Shown piece after piece: positions 26,214 to 34,265 of a stretch of DNA of 64,000 bases. Origin of the DNA: an uncultured Reyranella sp. (GTDB lineage: Bacteria > Pseudomonadota > Alphaproteobacteria > Reyranellales > Reyranellaceae); contig NZ_CAMFKM010000009.1 in assembly GCF_945957355.1 (NCBI RefSeq), positions 124,001 through 188,000 on the forward strand. The letters run 5' to 3'. Every line of letters starts with the position of its first letter. Position 1 is the first letter of the stretch. Below the pieces are notes generated by a model that ran no database searches, was not told the origin of the DNA, and saw nothing but the letters and a program-made list of their open reading frames with translations. Made by a program: the position numbers and the translations under genes.

Positions 26214-27074
26214 CTATTCCGGCAAGGTCGCGATCATATAGAGCGTCTGCAGTTGCTGCGTCGGCCGCGCGTTCTTGCCGAACACGTCGCTGAAGATCGT
26301 GGCGATCTGCCCCGACCGGTAGATGTGGCTGAGCGCCCGATCGACGGCAAGACGGAAGGGGCCTTCGCCCAGCTTCATGGCGAGCGCGAAGGGCTCGAGA
26401 CTGAGATAGGTGTTTGCCAGCAGGATCTTGGCCGCGTCCTTGTGGTCCTTGATCATCGCGGTGAGCATCGCCCCGCCGGCGAAATAGGCGGAGATCTCGC
26501 CCTTCTCCAGCGCCGCCATGGCCGCCGTAAAGCTGGTGAAGGGCACCACGGTCGCGGCCACGTGGATGGAAGCGAGTGCCTTGCGCAGTTCTTCCTCCGT
26601 CAGCGTTCCGGCCACCGCGCCGACCTTCTTGCCGGCGAGGTCCTGCATGTCGCGCGGGCCGTCGTTGCGGATGGCGAAGCTGGTGCCGTCGACGAAGGTG
26701 GTGATGGAGAAGTCGACCACGGCACGGCGGTCCAGCGTCTCGGTGAGAGAATCGCAGAGCAGGTCGATCTTGCCTTGCTTGATCATATCCAGCCGGTTCT
26801 CGGTGGTGACCGGCACGAATTCGACCTTGAGGCCGGGCAGCTTCAGCTGCTTGGCGATGTCCCCTGCCACGGCCTCGCAGAGCTGCACCATGAAGCCGGC
26901 GGGCTTGCCGTTGGAGCCCTTGTAGGCGAAGGGATGGGCATTCTCGCGAAAGCCGCCGCGGATCACGCCGCTCTTGGCGATATCGTCCAGGGTGCCGGCC
27001 CAGGCGCTGCCGGCGGCCAGGAGGCCCAGGGTCAGCGCCAGTGTCGGGGCAACGCCGCTCGCGAATCGCTTCAT
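26214..27074 (-). CDS. Amino-acid-type ABC transporter substrate-binding protein
   Basis: A 286-residue periplasmic protein of the SBP_bac_3 family. The signal peptide is residues 1-26 (ending SAWA). The family start GTLDDIAKSGVIRGGF, then KIDLLCDSLTETLDRRAVVDFS near 108, and AGKKVGAVAGTL near 146 are clear. These proteins bind polar amino acids or opines in a two-lobed cleft. No permease or ATPase gene is adjacent, so it must work with components encoded elsewhere or act as a sensor. The ATG at 27074 follows GAGGGACGAA; the open frame extends upstream without homology. The luciferase-like oxidoreductase follows after 23 bases. Confidence 0.9.
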   Translation of the reverse strand: MKRFASGVAPTLALTLGLLAAGSAWAGTLDDIAKSGVIRGGFRENAHPFAYKGSNGKPAGFMVQLCEAVAGDIAKQLKLPGLKVEFVPVTTENRLDMIKQGKIDLLCDSLTETLDRRAVVDFSITTFVDGTSFAIRNDGPRDMQDLAGKKVGAVAGTLTEEELRKALASIHVAATVVPFTSFTAAMAALEKGEISAYFAGGAMLTAMIKDHKDAAKILLANTYLSLEPFALAMKLGEGPFRLAVDRALSHIYRSGQIATIFSDVFGKNARPTQQLQTLYMIATLPE

Positions 27075-27149
27075 TTCGTCCCTCTTCGAATGACGGCGAA
27101 ACAATCCGATATTCGGCCCGTTGTCGCCACTGGAAATCCGGAGGACGCC

Positions 27150-27605
27150 ATGGCCCGCTCCAAGAAGTCCGCTCCCGTGTCCCGCGTCGTCGGCATCGAC
27201 CACATCAGCATCAGGGTCAGCGACTACGAGAAGTCGAAGGCCTTCTATGGCGGCCTGTTCACGTTCCTGGGCTTCGAAATCTCGGACGAGTATCCCTCGA
27301 CCATCGGCTGGACCAACGGCAGGACGCGCTACTGGATCGCGCCGGCCGAGGGGCGAAAGAAGCATCGGATCGGCGATGTCGGCCTGCATCATTATGCATT
27401 CCAGCTGCGCAGCCGACGGGACGTCGATGCGCTGCAGGGTTACCTGGAAGGGCAGGGCGTCCGCATCGTCGATCCGGCCGGCGAATATTACGAGGACTAC
27501 TACGCCGTGTTCTTCCTCGATCCCGACGGTCTGAAGCTCGAAGGGATGAAGTACGGCGAGTTGACCGCGAAGCGGAAGCGCAGGCCCTCCCCGAAGAAGG
27601 GTTAG
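27150..27605 (+). CDS. VOC family protein (glyoxalase/bleomycin-resistance fold)
   Basis: A 151-residue single-domain vicinal-oxygen-chelate protein. Recognisable pieces are VVGIDHISIRVSDYEKSKAF (first metal-ligand His), VGLHHYAFQLRSR (second His), and FFLDPDGLKLEGMKYGE (Glu ligand). It has a basic tail (KRKRRPSPKKG). Members are dioxygenases, isomerases or resistance proteins, so no substrate can be given. GGAGGACGCC directly precedes the ATG at 27150. It is divergent from the binding-protein gene and 78 bases ahead of an aldehyde dehydrogenase, with a terminator-like element between. Confidence 0.85.
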   Translation: MARSKKSAPVSRVVGIDHISIRVSDYEKSKAFYGGLFTFLGFEISDEYPSTIGWTNGRTRYWIAPAEGRKKHRIGDVGLHHYAFQLRSRRDVDALQGYLEGQGVRIVDPAGEYYEDYYAVFFLDPDGLKLEGMKYGELTAKRKRRPSPKKG

Positions 27606-27608
27606 GGG

Positions 27609-27665
27609 CGGCCCGTTCTGCTTGTGGCGCAGCGTCCTGCGGGCCAAACTCCGGGCCGATTTTTT
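27609..27665 (+). terminator. Weak terminator-like element after the VOC gene
   Basis: CGGCCCG at 27609-27615 can pair with CGGGCCG at 27652-27658, followed by ATTTTTT. The loop is long (36 bases) and a GGGCC at 27641 could compete, so termination may be partial. Confidence 0.35.
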
Positions 27666-27683
27666 GGACCCTCGGAGGACCGC

Positions 27684-29186
27684 ATGTCGACCGCCACTGC
27701 CGAACTGAAGACCCAGGCCCAGCCGGCCAATACCTACAAGCCCAAGGGCATGCTGATCGGCGGCAAGTGGGTCGAGAGCGCCTCGGGCGCCCGCATCACC
27801 ATCGAGAATCCGGGCAAGCGCACGGCCGTGGCGGAAGTGCCGCGCGCCGCGGAAGCCGACGTCAACGCCGCCGTCGAGGCGGCCGAGAAGGCCTTCCCGG
27901 CCTGGAAGAACGTGGTGCCGCGCGAGCGCGGCAAGATCCTGCTGAAGATCGCCGAGGTGCTCGAGGCGCGCAGCGAAGAGATGGCGCGCACCATCGCACT
28001 TGAAACCGGCAATGCGCTGCGCACCCAGGCACGCGGCGAGGCCAAGCTTGCCGCCGACATCTTCCGTTACTTCGGCGGCCTCGGCTCGGAACTGAAGGGC
28101 GAGACCGTGCCGCTGGGCGAGCATGTCCTGTCCTATACGCGCCGTGAGCCGATCGGCATCGTGGGCGCCATCATCCCGTGGAACGCGCCGGTCATGCTGG
28201 GCGCGCTCAAGATCGCGCCCGCCCTCTGCGCCGGCAACGTGCTGGTGATGAAGGCGGCCGAGGATGCGCCGATGGGCGTGCTGCTGATGGCCGACATCTG
28301 CCAGGAGTTCCTACCGCCGGGCGTGCTGAACGTGCTGACCGGCTACGGCCAGGAGTGCGGTGGTCCGCTCGCCAACCACCCCAAGATCCGCAAGCTGTCG
28401 TTCACGGGCTCCACCGAAGTCGGCAAGGTGATCATGCGCGCCGCGGCAGAGCGTATCGTGCCGGTGTCGCTCGAGCTGGGCGGCAAGAGCCCCTCGATCG
28501 TCTATCCCGATGCCGACGAGGATTGGGCGGTCGACGGCATCATTAACGCGATGCGCTTCACCCGCCAGAGCCAGAGCTGCACGGCCGGCTCGCGCATGTT
28601 CCTGCACGAGGACATCTTCGACAGTTTCCTCAAGAAGCTCGAAAAGAAGACCACGGCGCTGAAGATCGGCGATCCGCTCGACGAGGCGAGCGACATCGGC
28701 ACCATCATCAACAACAAGCAGTACACCAAGGTCTGCAAGTACGTGCAGGACGGTCTCGACCGCTCCGATGCCAAGCTGGTGTTCGGCGGCCTGCCGCCCA
28801 AGACCGGTCCGCTGAGCGAAGGCTACTTCACCATGCCGACCGTGTTCGCCGACCGCTCGAACGACTGGCGCCTTGCGCGTGAGGAGATCTTCGGGCCGGT
28901 GCTGGTCGCGATCCGCTGGAGCGACGAGGCGGAGGCGATCCGCATGGCCAACGACAGCCACTACGGCCTCGCGGCCTATGTCTGGACGCACGACATTGGC
29001 AAGGGCCTGCGCGCCGCGCATGCGATCGAATCGGGCTGGGTCCAGGTCAACCAGGGCGGCGGCCAGACGCCCGGCATGTCCTACGGCGGCTACAAGCAGA
29101 GCGGCCTCGGCCGCGAGTTCTCGCTCGAGGGCATGCTCGACAGCTTTACCCAGCGCAAGAGCGTGACGGTCAACCTGGCGGTCTAG
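27684..29186 (+). CDS. NAD(P)-dependent aldehyde dehydrogenase
   Basis: A 500-residue aldehyde dehydrogenase. Cofactor and active-site features are IIPWNAPVMLGALKIAPAL near 170, FTGSTEVGKVI near 240, Glu264 in LELGGKSP, and the nucleophile Cys299 in SQSCTAGSR. The C-terminal EEIFGPVL and GGGYKQSG-type segments are present (GGYKQSGLGREF). It oxidises an aldehyde to the acid; the substrate class is not fixed by sequence. The ATG at 27684 follows CGGAGGACCGC. It is followed by a palindromic repeat and a convergent amidase gene. Confidence 0.95.
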   Translation: MSTATAELKTQAQPANTYKPKGMLIGGKWVESASGARITIENPGKRTAVAEVPRAAEADVNAAVEAAEKAFPAWKNVVPRERGKILLKIAEVLEARSEEMARTIALETGNALRTQARGEAKLAADIFRYFGGLGSELKGETVPLGEHVLSYTRREPIGIVGAIIPWNAPVMLGALKIAPALCAGNVLVMKAAEDAPMGVLLMADICQEFLPPGVLNVLTGYGQECGGPLANHPKIRKLSFTGSTEVGKVIMRAAAERIVPVSLELGGKSPSIVYPDADEDWAVDGIINAMRFTRQSQSCTAGSRMFLHEDIFDSFLKKLEKKTTALKIGDPLDEASDIGTIINNKQYTKVCKYVQDGLDRSDAKLVFGGLPPKTGPLSEGYFTMPTVFADRSNDWRLAREEIFGPVLVAIRWSDEAEAIRMANDSHYGLAAYVWTHDIGKGLRAAHAIESGWVQVNQGGGQTPGMSYGGYKQSGLGREFSLEGMLDSFTQRKSVTVNLAV

Positions 29187-29199
29187 ACGTTTGAGTAAG

Positions 29200-29257
29200 G
29201 ATCCCTCGCTGCGCTCGGGATGACAAACGGTGTCATCCCGAGCGAAAGCGAGAGATC
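29200..29257. repeat. Palindromic 'CHPERSEGS' repeat
   Basis: Left arm 29200-29225 (GATCCCTCGCTGCGCTCGGG then ATGACA) and right arm 29231-29257 form a near-perfect inverted repeat with a 5-base loop. Translated, the right-hand side gives the CHPERSEGS string well known from spurious proteins in many bacterial genomes. It sits between two convergent genes, where REP-like elements are usual and may stop transcripts from both sides. I noticed no second copy in the window. Confidence 0.8.
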
Positions 29258-29263
29258 TTTCTC

Positions 29264-30685
29264 TTAAACCGGCACCTTCAAATGATATTCGGTCGCGCCC
29301 TGGTAGGCGTGGCCGATCCTGTAGAGCATCGCTTCGTCGAACGGCCGGCCGACGAGCTGCATCCCGATTGGCGCGCCGTTCCTGTCGAACCCGCAGGGCA
29401 CCGACAGCGCGGGAATGCCCAGCGTATTGAACGGCCGCGTGAGGCCGGTGAAGCCCGCCACCGTCTTCAGCACCGCCGGACCACCCTTGGTCTCGGTGTC
29501 GGTCTCCTCGATGGTGGGAAGCGGGAAGGGGATCGCCGGCAGCAGCACGGCATCGACGCCATCCATCGCCGTCGACAGGAACTCCTTCACGAAATGCGCG
29601 CGCAGCCGCAGCGCGTCGATGTACTGCGTCGCCGGAATGAAGAAGCCCGCTTCCATGCGCGTGCGCACCTGGTTGGCATAGAGTTCGGGCGTCTTCTCCA
29701 TCCACGGCCGGTGCATGGCGGCCGCCTCGCATTTCACCATCACCTCGGCGGCGCGGTAGAGCGCGGTGAAGTCGGGCAGGGTGACGCTCGAGACCTTCGC
29801 GCCGAGCCGGCCAAGCGCATCTGCGGCGGCCTGCACTGCCGCGCCGATCTGAGGATCCAGCGGTGCGGGGCCATCGTTCGGCAAAGCCAATCCAATGCGC
29901 AGGCCCGCGACGCCGCCGTCGAGCAGCGCCTCGTAGTCGGGCACGGGCTTCTCGCTGGTCGTCGAATCCTCGGGGTCGTGGCCGGCGATGACCGCGAGCA
30001 TGCGGGCATTGTCGCGCACCGTGCGCGTCAGCGGTCCGACATGGTCGAGACTCCACGAGCGCGCCACGGCGCCGGCGCGGCTCACGCGACCATAGGTGGC
30101 CTTCATGCCGACGACGCCGCAGGCGGCCGCCGGCAGTCGGATAGAGCCGCCGGTATCCGACCCCAGCGCGCCATAGACCATCCGTGCAGCCACCGACGCG
30201 CCCGAGCCGCTCGAGCTGCCGCCCGTGACGCGGCTCTGGTCCCAGGGGTTGCGGCAATGGCCGTGATGCACGTTGTGGCCCGTCGGGCCGGCGGCGAACT
30301 CCGCCATGTTGAGGAAGCCCAGTTCGACCACGCCGGCGGCGTCGAGCTTGCCCAGCACCGTCGCCGTCACCGGCGCCACCCAGTCGCGGCGGATCGCGCT
30401 GCCGCCGGTCGAGACCTCCCCCTTGCGGTAGTACATGTCCTTGTGCGCCATCGGCACGCCGTGCAGCGGGCCGCGACGCCTGCCGGCGGCAAGCTCGGCG
30501 TCCATTGCCTTGGCTTGCTCGAGCGCCTTCTCCCTGTAGACGCGCAGGAAGGCATTGGTGCGCGGCTGCCAGTCCTCGATGCGGGCGAGGCAGGCTTCGG
30601 TCGCGGCCACCGATGTCGTGCGTCCGGCGGCGATCGCGTCGGCAATGGAGGCAAGATCATCCAGTGCGAGATCCTGGTTCTTCAT
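29264..30685 (-). CDS. Amidase signature family enzyme
   Basis: A 473-residue amidase with the Ser-cisSer-Lys triad: Lys82 in MAHKDMYY, cis-Ser near 158 in TGGSSSGSG, and nucleophile Ser181 in GSDTGGSIRLPA. The family includes GatA, AtzE and various amide hydrolases. There is no signal peptide. Its ATG overlaps the stop of a 66-residue gene (ATGA), a layout typical of two-subunit amidases such as AtzE-AtzG or GatA-GatC. No gatB is nearby, so tRNA amidation is unlikely. The last member of a minus-strand set that starts with a thioesterase. Confidence 0.92.
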   Translation of the reverse strand: MKNQDLALDDLASIADAIAAGRTTSVAATEACLARIEDWQPRTNAFLRVYREKALEQAKAMDAELAAGRRRGPLHGVPMAHKDMYYRKGEVSTGGSAIRRDWVAPVTATVLGKLDAAGVVELGFLNMAEFAAGPTGHNVHHGHCRNPWDQSRVTGGSSSGSGASVAARMVYGALGSDTGGSIRLPAAACGVVGMKATYGRVSRAGAVARSWSLDHVGPLTRTVRDNARMLAVIAGHDPEDSTTSEKPVPDYEALLDGGVAGLRIGLALPNDGPAPLDPQIGAAVQAAADALGRLGAKVSSVTLPDFTALYRAAEVMVKCEAAAMHRPWMEKTPELYANQVRTRMEAGFFIPATQYIDALRLRAHFVKEFLSTAMDGVDAVLLPAIPFPLPTIEETDTETKGGPAVLKTVAGFTGLTRPFNTLGIPALSVPCGFDRNGAPIGMQLVGRPFDEAMLYRIGHAYQGATEYHLKVPV

Positions 30686-30882
30686 GAGCGGGCTTCCTTC
30701 GCCATGATGCTGGCGAAGGCCGCCGGATCGTCGTCGAAGGTGAGGCGTGCGGCGGCCGCCTTGCGCACCGCGTCGTTCAGGATCTCGACCTCGGTCGCCA
30801 GTTCGGCCAGGCGCACGTCATCATACTTCATGCCCTGCAGGCCGGTGGCGATGCCGGCGGCCGTCTTCGTCTTCTCGTCCAT
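30682..30882 (-). CDS. Small GatC/AtzG-like protein, putative amidase subunit
   Basis: A 66-residue, mainly helical protein. It shows VRLAELATEVEILNDAVRKA, then a short linker and an acidic segment LTFDDDPAAF. This helix, loop and acidic-Pro/Ala tail layout resembles AtzG and other DUF4089/GatC-like subunits that wrap around an amidase. The stop overlaps the amidase start (ATGA) and the thioesterase gene ends 10 bases upstream. The assignment is from shape and position, not a clear motif. It would be expected to stabilise the amidase and shape its active-site entry. Confidence 0.5.
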   Translation of the reverse strand: MDEKTKTAAGIATGLQGMKYDDVRLAELATEVEILNDAVRKAAAARLTFDDDPAAFASIMAKEARS

Positions 30883-30892
30883 CGCCTTCTCC

Positions 30893-31789
30893 TCAGAGCC
30901 TGAGGCGCCGCGCCTCCATGCGCGCGCGATCCTCGGGCGGGAACGTCATGATCTTGCGGATCTTCTGGTCGAACTTCATGCCAACGGCCTCGGCGCAAGC
31001 AGCAAGCGTGCCGGTCTCGGCCTCGAACAGGAAATGCGTGAAGGTAATGGTCTTGTCGGTGAAGGTGGCGAGCCCGCTCATCACCACGGCGAGGTCGCCG
31101 GCCCGCAGCGGTCGGCGATAGTGGTTCAGCATCTCGACCACGACGGACCCTTCCTGGCGTTCCTGCATGGCGGCGCGGTCGAAGCCGAGATGGTTCCACA
31201 GGACCGGCGCGCCGTCGGAGTAGCGGCCGAACTGGTGGCGCGGCAGGAACTCACCACGCTCGTCGCATTCGTCGGGCGTGATCTGCGTGCGGCCGACTTC
31301 GATCAGGCCGACCGACGCTGCCTGGGAAAGATGCAGGTCGGGCAGGGAGAGCTGGCCGACGCTGCGCGGCCGCGCCGTTGCGGGCAATGCGATGCAGGCC
31401 GCTTCGGCGCGCGCGCGGAAATCGGCGGGCCAGGCGCGGTCGCAGGCGATGCGGCGGCGGATGGTGGCGGCGATCTCGTTCTTCGCGGGATTGCGCACCT
31501 CGTGATAGGCGACGAGATCGCGCTCGCCGACTTCGACCGGGGCGGAATGAACCTCCACCGGCTCGACCACGCGGAACTCGCGCAGGTAGCGGACATGGTC
31601 GTCGTCAGGCCGCGTCACGACCCCAGCCGCGCGCTGGGCGCGCGGACCGAAGCCGAGATGTGACAGCAGACTGGCCGACGCCTCGTGGGCAAACTCGGTG
31701 TAGAATTGGACGTTGAGGTGGTTGTTTTCGTCGCACTGCCACGTATTCACGGCGGTGCTGAAAGTCGGGATCAGGCTGGGGCTCGACAC
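30893..31789 (-). CDS. Thioesterase family protein (hotdog fold, probably double)
   Basis: About 298 residues. WQCDENNHLNVQFYTEFAHE near residue 16 is the 4-hydroxybenzoyl-CoA thioesterase motif (catalytic Asp, HLNN-like). A second, related half follows: an ECDERGEFLPRHQFGRYSD segment near 180, with HYRRPLRAGDLAVVMSGLA and ITFTHFLFEAETG strands. So it is likely a double hotdog acting on acyl-CoA. The start is uncertain: GTG at 31789 is used here, a GTG at 31751 is also possible, and there is no good ATG. It heads the set with the small GatC-like protein and the amidase, and is divergent from the HU gene. Confidence 0.75.
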   Translation of the reverse strand: MSSPSLIPTFSTAVNTWQCDENNHLNVQFYTEFAHEASASLLSHLGFGPRAQRAAGVVTRPDDDHVRYLREFRVVEPVEVHSAPVEVGERDLVAYHEVRNPAKNEIAATIRRRIACDRAWPADFRARAEAACIALPATARPRSVGQLSLPDLHLSQAASVGLIEVGRTQITPDECDERGEFLPRHQFGRYSDGAPVLWNHLGFDRAAMQERQEGSVVVEMLNHYRRPLRAGDLAVVMSGLATFTDKTITFTHFLFEAETGTLAACAEAVGMKFDQKIRKIMTFPPEDRARMEARRLRL

Positions 31790-31809
31790 GCCAAACGCTC
31801 TCTGCAATC

Positions 31810-31899
31810 TGTGGATGACTGCTCTAAATGGCCGAAAAAGCCCCAAGAATCGACATTTTCCGTGGATTCGCCCCTTGCGGGGGATCAATTCGTGGATAA
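31810..31899. promoter_or_regulatory. Three DnaA-box-like 9-mers upstream of the HU gene
   Basis: TGTGGATGA (31810-31818), CGTGGATTC (31861-31869) and CGTGGATAA (31891-31899) each resemble the DnaA box TGTGGATAA and point the same way. They lie in the 180-base divergent gap ahead of the HU gene. None matches the consensus fully, so chance similarity is possible. Confidence 0.25.
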
Positions 31900-31971
31900 C
31901 CTTGGCGCCGTCGGCGGTGCCCTGGGGCGTCAGGAACGTCGACAAACCAAAAATGTAAGGACCCCTCAACC

Positions 31972-32271
31972 ATGGCTACCAAACCCACCACTGTTCCCAC
32001 CGTTCCGCTTTCCAAGGTTGCCGCAGAGCTGGCCGAGAAGACGGGCATGACCAAGAAGGATGCGACGGGCGCTCTCGACGAGTTCGTCGGCCTGGTCGTT
32101 CGTCACCTGAAGAAGGGCAACAAGGTTCGCATCACCGGCCTCGGCATCCTTCAGGTCCGCGCCCGTCCGGCGCGCATGGGCCGCAACCCGGCCACCGGCG
32201 AAGCGATCAAGATCAAGGCGTCCAAGAAGGTCACCTTCCGCGTTGCGAAGGACCTCAAGGAAGCGATCTAG
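31972..32271 (+). CDS. HU family DNA-binding protein
   Basis: A 99-residue nucleoid protein. The helical dimer part (LSKVAAELAEKTGMTKKDA) is followed by the beta-arm region with VRITGLGILQVRARPARMGR, NPATGEAIKI (the Pro of NPxTG intercalates into DNA), and the C-terminal helix VAKDLKEAI. A 12-residue N-terminal extension (KPTTVPTVP) precedes the usual start of HU. ATG at 31972 follows AAGGACCCC. It has its own terminator and so is a single-gene unit. HU bends and compacts DNA and affects many promoters. Confidence 0.95.
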   Translation: MATKPTTVPTVPLSKVAAELAEKTGMTKKDATGALDEFVGLVVRHLKKGNKVRITGLGILQVRARPARMGRNPATGEAIKIKASKKVTFRVAKDLKEAI

Positions 32272-32294
32272 TTCGTTCTCTACGGACCAAGATC

Positions 32295-32333
32295 GGGCGG
32301 GTTCCGGCGCAGGCCGGGCCCGCCCTTCTTTTT
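32295..32333 (+). terminator. Intrinsic terminator after the HU gene
   Basis: GGGCGGG (32295-32301) pairs with CCCGCCC (32319-32325); a smaller GCCGG-type stem can form inside the loop. TTCTTTTT follows. It lies 23 bases after the HU stop. Confidence 0.85.
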
Positions 32334-32440
32334 GCCCGCTTCAGTCCGGCTGCCGTCATCGCATAGCGACATCTTCGCAATCCTTTCGACGAGCCTGCAG
32401 TGCTTTGCTCTAGTATAGCCGGAGCGCGACGCAGACCGGC

Positions 32441-33229
32441 ATGAACACCTTCGTCATCCTCAAGATTCTCGCCACCCTGATGCTGCCGCCGGCCTCGCTG
32501 GCGGTCGGCGTCGTGCTGTCGTTGCTGCTGCGCCTGGCCGGGTGGCGCCGGCTCGCCGGGGCAACGCTTGGCGTCGCGCTCTTGCAGATTCTCGTGCTCT
32601 CCTTCCCGCCGGTGACCCAGCGGCTCAACCTGCACCTCGAAGCGAAGGCCCGCGAGGCCGTGGCCGGCAACCAGCCCTGCTGCTACGACGCAATTGTCGT
32701 GCTGGGCGGCGGCATCTCGCCCGCCGCCCCGCCCTATACGACGGAGCCGGAACTGAACGACGCCTCCGATCGAATCTGGCAGGCGGCCCGCATGTTCAAG
32801 GCGGGCGCCGCGCCCAGGATCATCGTGAGTGGCGGATCGTTCGTCGAGCAGCAGGGGGGGGCGGCCACGACCGAGGCCGAAGCAATGCGGCGCTTCCTGC
32901 TCGACCTCGGCATTCCCGGCGACGCGATCGTCTCCGACGGCAAGTCGCTGAACACGATCGAGAACATGCGCAACGTCCGCGAGCTCGTGAAGGGCGGCAG
33001 GTTGGCGATCATCACGTCGGCCTTCCATGTGCCCCGGGCGGCCAAGCTCGCGAAGCGGGCCGGCCTGAACTTCGCGATCTTCGGCGTGGACTGGAGTGTC
33101 CCCAACGATGCCATCCCATGGTGGGATGCCTGGCTGCCTTCCGTTGGCGCCCTCGCTGAATCGAATCTGGCGATCCGGGAACTGGTGGCACTAACCTTCG
33201 ACCGCCGGGGAGACGGTCTCGCGCCATGA
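32441..33229 (+). CDS. YdcF/ElyC/SanA family (DUF218) membrane protein
   Basis: A 262-residue protein with two N-terminal membrane helices (about 5-28 and 38-54) and a soluble DUF218 domain. The domain shows YDAIVVLGGGISP near 87, PRIIVSGGSF near 127, and ITSAFHVPRA near 190. ElyC and relatives affect envelope polysaccharide or peptidoglycan precursor handling; the exact reaction is not known. The stop overlaps the start of the next gene (ATGA), coupling it to a Tat-exported binding protein. Confidence 0.85.
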   Translation: MNTFVILKILATLMLPPASLAVGVVLSLLLRLAGWRRLAGATLGVALLQILVLSFPPVTQRLNLHLEAKAREAVAGNQPCCYDAIVVLGGGISPAAPPYTTEPELNDASDRIWQAARMFKAGAAPRIIVSGGSFVEQQGGAATTEAEAMRRFLLDLGIPGDAIVSDGKSLNTIENMRNVRELVKGGRLAIITSAFHVPRAAKLAKRAGLNFAIFGVDWSVPNDAIPWWDAWLPSVGALAESNLAIRELVALTFDRRGDGLAP

Positions 33230-34245
33230 CCGCCTATCGCCTCAGTCGCCGTGCCGCGCTCGGTCTCGCCGCCGTGCCCCTCCTGCAGCCGCTCGCACGA
33301 CAGGCGCGCGCCCAGACGCTCGACCGGCTCGTGTTCCAGACCGACTGGCGCGCCCAGGCCGAGCATGGCGGGTACTACCAGGCGGTCGCAGCCGGCCTCT
33401 ATCGCAAGGTGGGAATCGAGTGCGATATCCGCCAGGGCGGCCCGAGCCTGAACATCGGCCAGCTGCTGCTGACAGGCCGCGTCGACATGACCATGTCGAA
33501 CAGCTTCGAGGCCTTCACCTATGTACGCGAGGGCGCGCCCTTCTTCACCATCGCCTCGATCTTCCAGAAGGATCCGCAGGTCCTGATCGGTCATCCCGAC
33601 ACCGGCTTCGACGGTTTCGAGGACCTCAAGGGGCGCACCTTGCTGATCGGCAGCGGCGGGCGCGTCACCTACTGGCCCTATCTCCGCAAGAAGTTCGGGC
33701 TGCGCGACGACCAGCTCAGGCCCTACACGTTCAACATGGCGCCTTACCTCGCCGACCGGAACGTCGTGCAGCAGGGCTTCGTGTCGTCGGAGCCCTATTC
33801 GATCTCGAAGGTCATCGGGCGCATGCCGCCGTACCTACTGATTGCCGACGCGGGATTCAGCGCCTACCAGACCACCATCGCGATCTCGCGCAAGCTGGCC
33901 GGCGAGAAGCGCGACCTCATCCAGCGGTTCGTCGACGCAACGCTCGAAGGCTGGGCCCAGTATCTCAAGGGAGGGCCGGCGGCCGAGGCCGCCAACGCAC
34001 TCATCAAGAAGGCCAATCCGGAACAGACCGACGATCGTATCCAGTACGCGATCCGGGTGATGAACGAGCGCGGCATCGTGATGTCGGGCGACGCGCTGCA
34101 GCGCGGCGTCGGCGCCATGACCGATTCGCGCTGGCAGGGATTTTATCAGTCGATGGTCGATGTCGACGTGTTGCCGAAGGGGCTCGACGTGGCCCGGGCC
34201 TACACGCTCGACTTCGTCAACAAGGGTATCGGAAAGCCGACGTAA
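33226..34245 (+). CDS. NMT1/ThiY-like ABC substrate-binding protein (Tat-type signal)
   Basis: A 339-residue periplasmic protein. The N-terminus has a twin-arginine signal (RLSRRAALGLAA) with cleavage after ARA near residue 29. The NMT1/THI5-like domain begins LVFQTDWRAQAEHGGYYQA and includes AAGLYRKVGI. This layout is typical of proteins for pyrimidine precursors of thiamine, riboflavin or taurine/sulfonates. No permease or ATPase is adjacent. It is coupled by ATGA to ydcF and followed after 20 bases by an acyl-CoA dehydrogenase gene. Confidence 0.88.
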   Translation: MTAYRLSRRAALGLAAVPLLQPLARQARAQTLDRLVFQTDWRAQAEHGGYYQAVAAGLYRKVGIECDIRQGGPSLNIGQLLLTGRVDMTMSNSFEAFTYVREGAPFFTIASIFQKDPQVLIGHPDTGFDGFEDLKGRTLLIGSGGRVTYWPYLRKKFGLRDDQLRPYTFNMAPYLADRNVVQQGFVSSEPYSISKVIGRMPPYLLIADAGFSAYQTTIAISRKLAGEKRDLIQRFVDATLEGWAQYLKGGPAAEAANALIKKANPEQTDDRIQYAIRVMNERGIVMSGDALQRGVGAMTDSRWQGFYQSMVDVDVLPKGLDVARAYTLDFVNKGIGKPT

Positions 34246-34265
34246 TCGAATCAGGAGGAGCTGCT

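Noticed and set aside
29282..31663. Plus-strand frame of 793 codons opposite amidase, small protein and thioesterase
   Set aside because: It spans three well-supported genes; composition is that of an antisense shadow.
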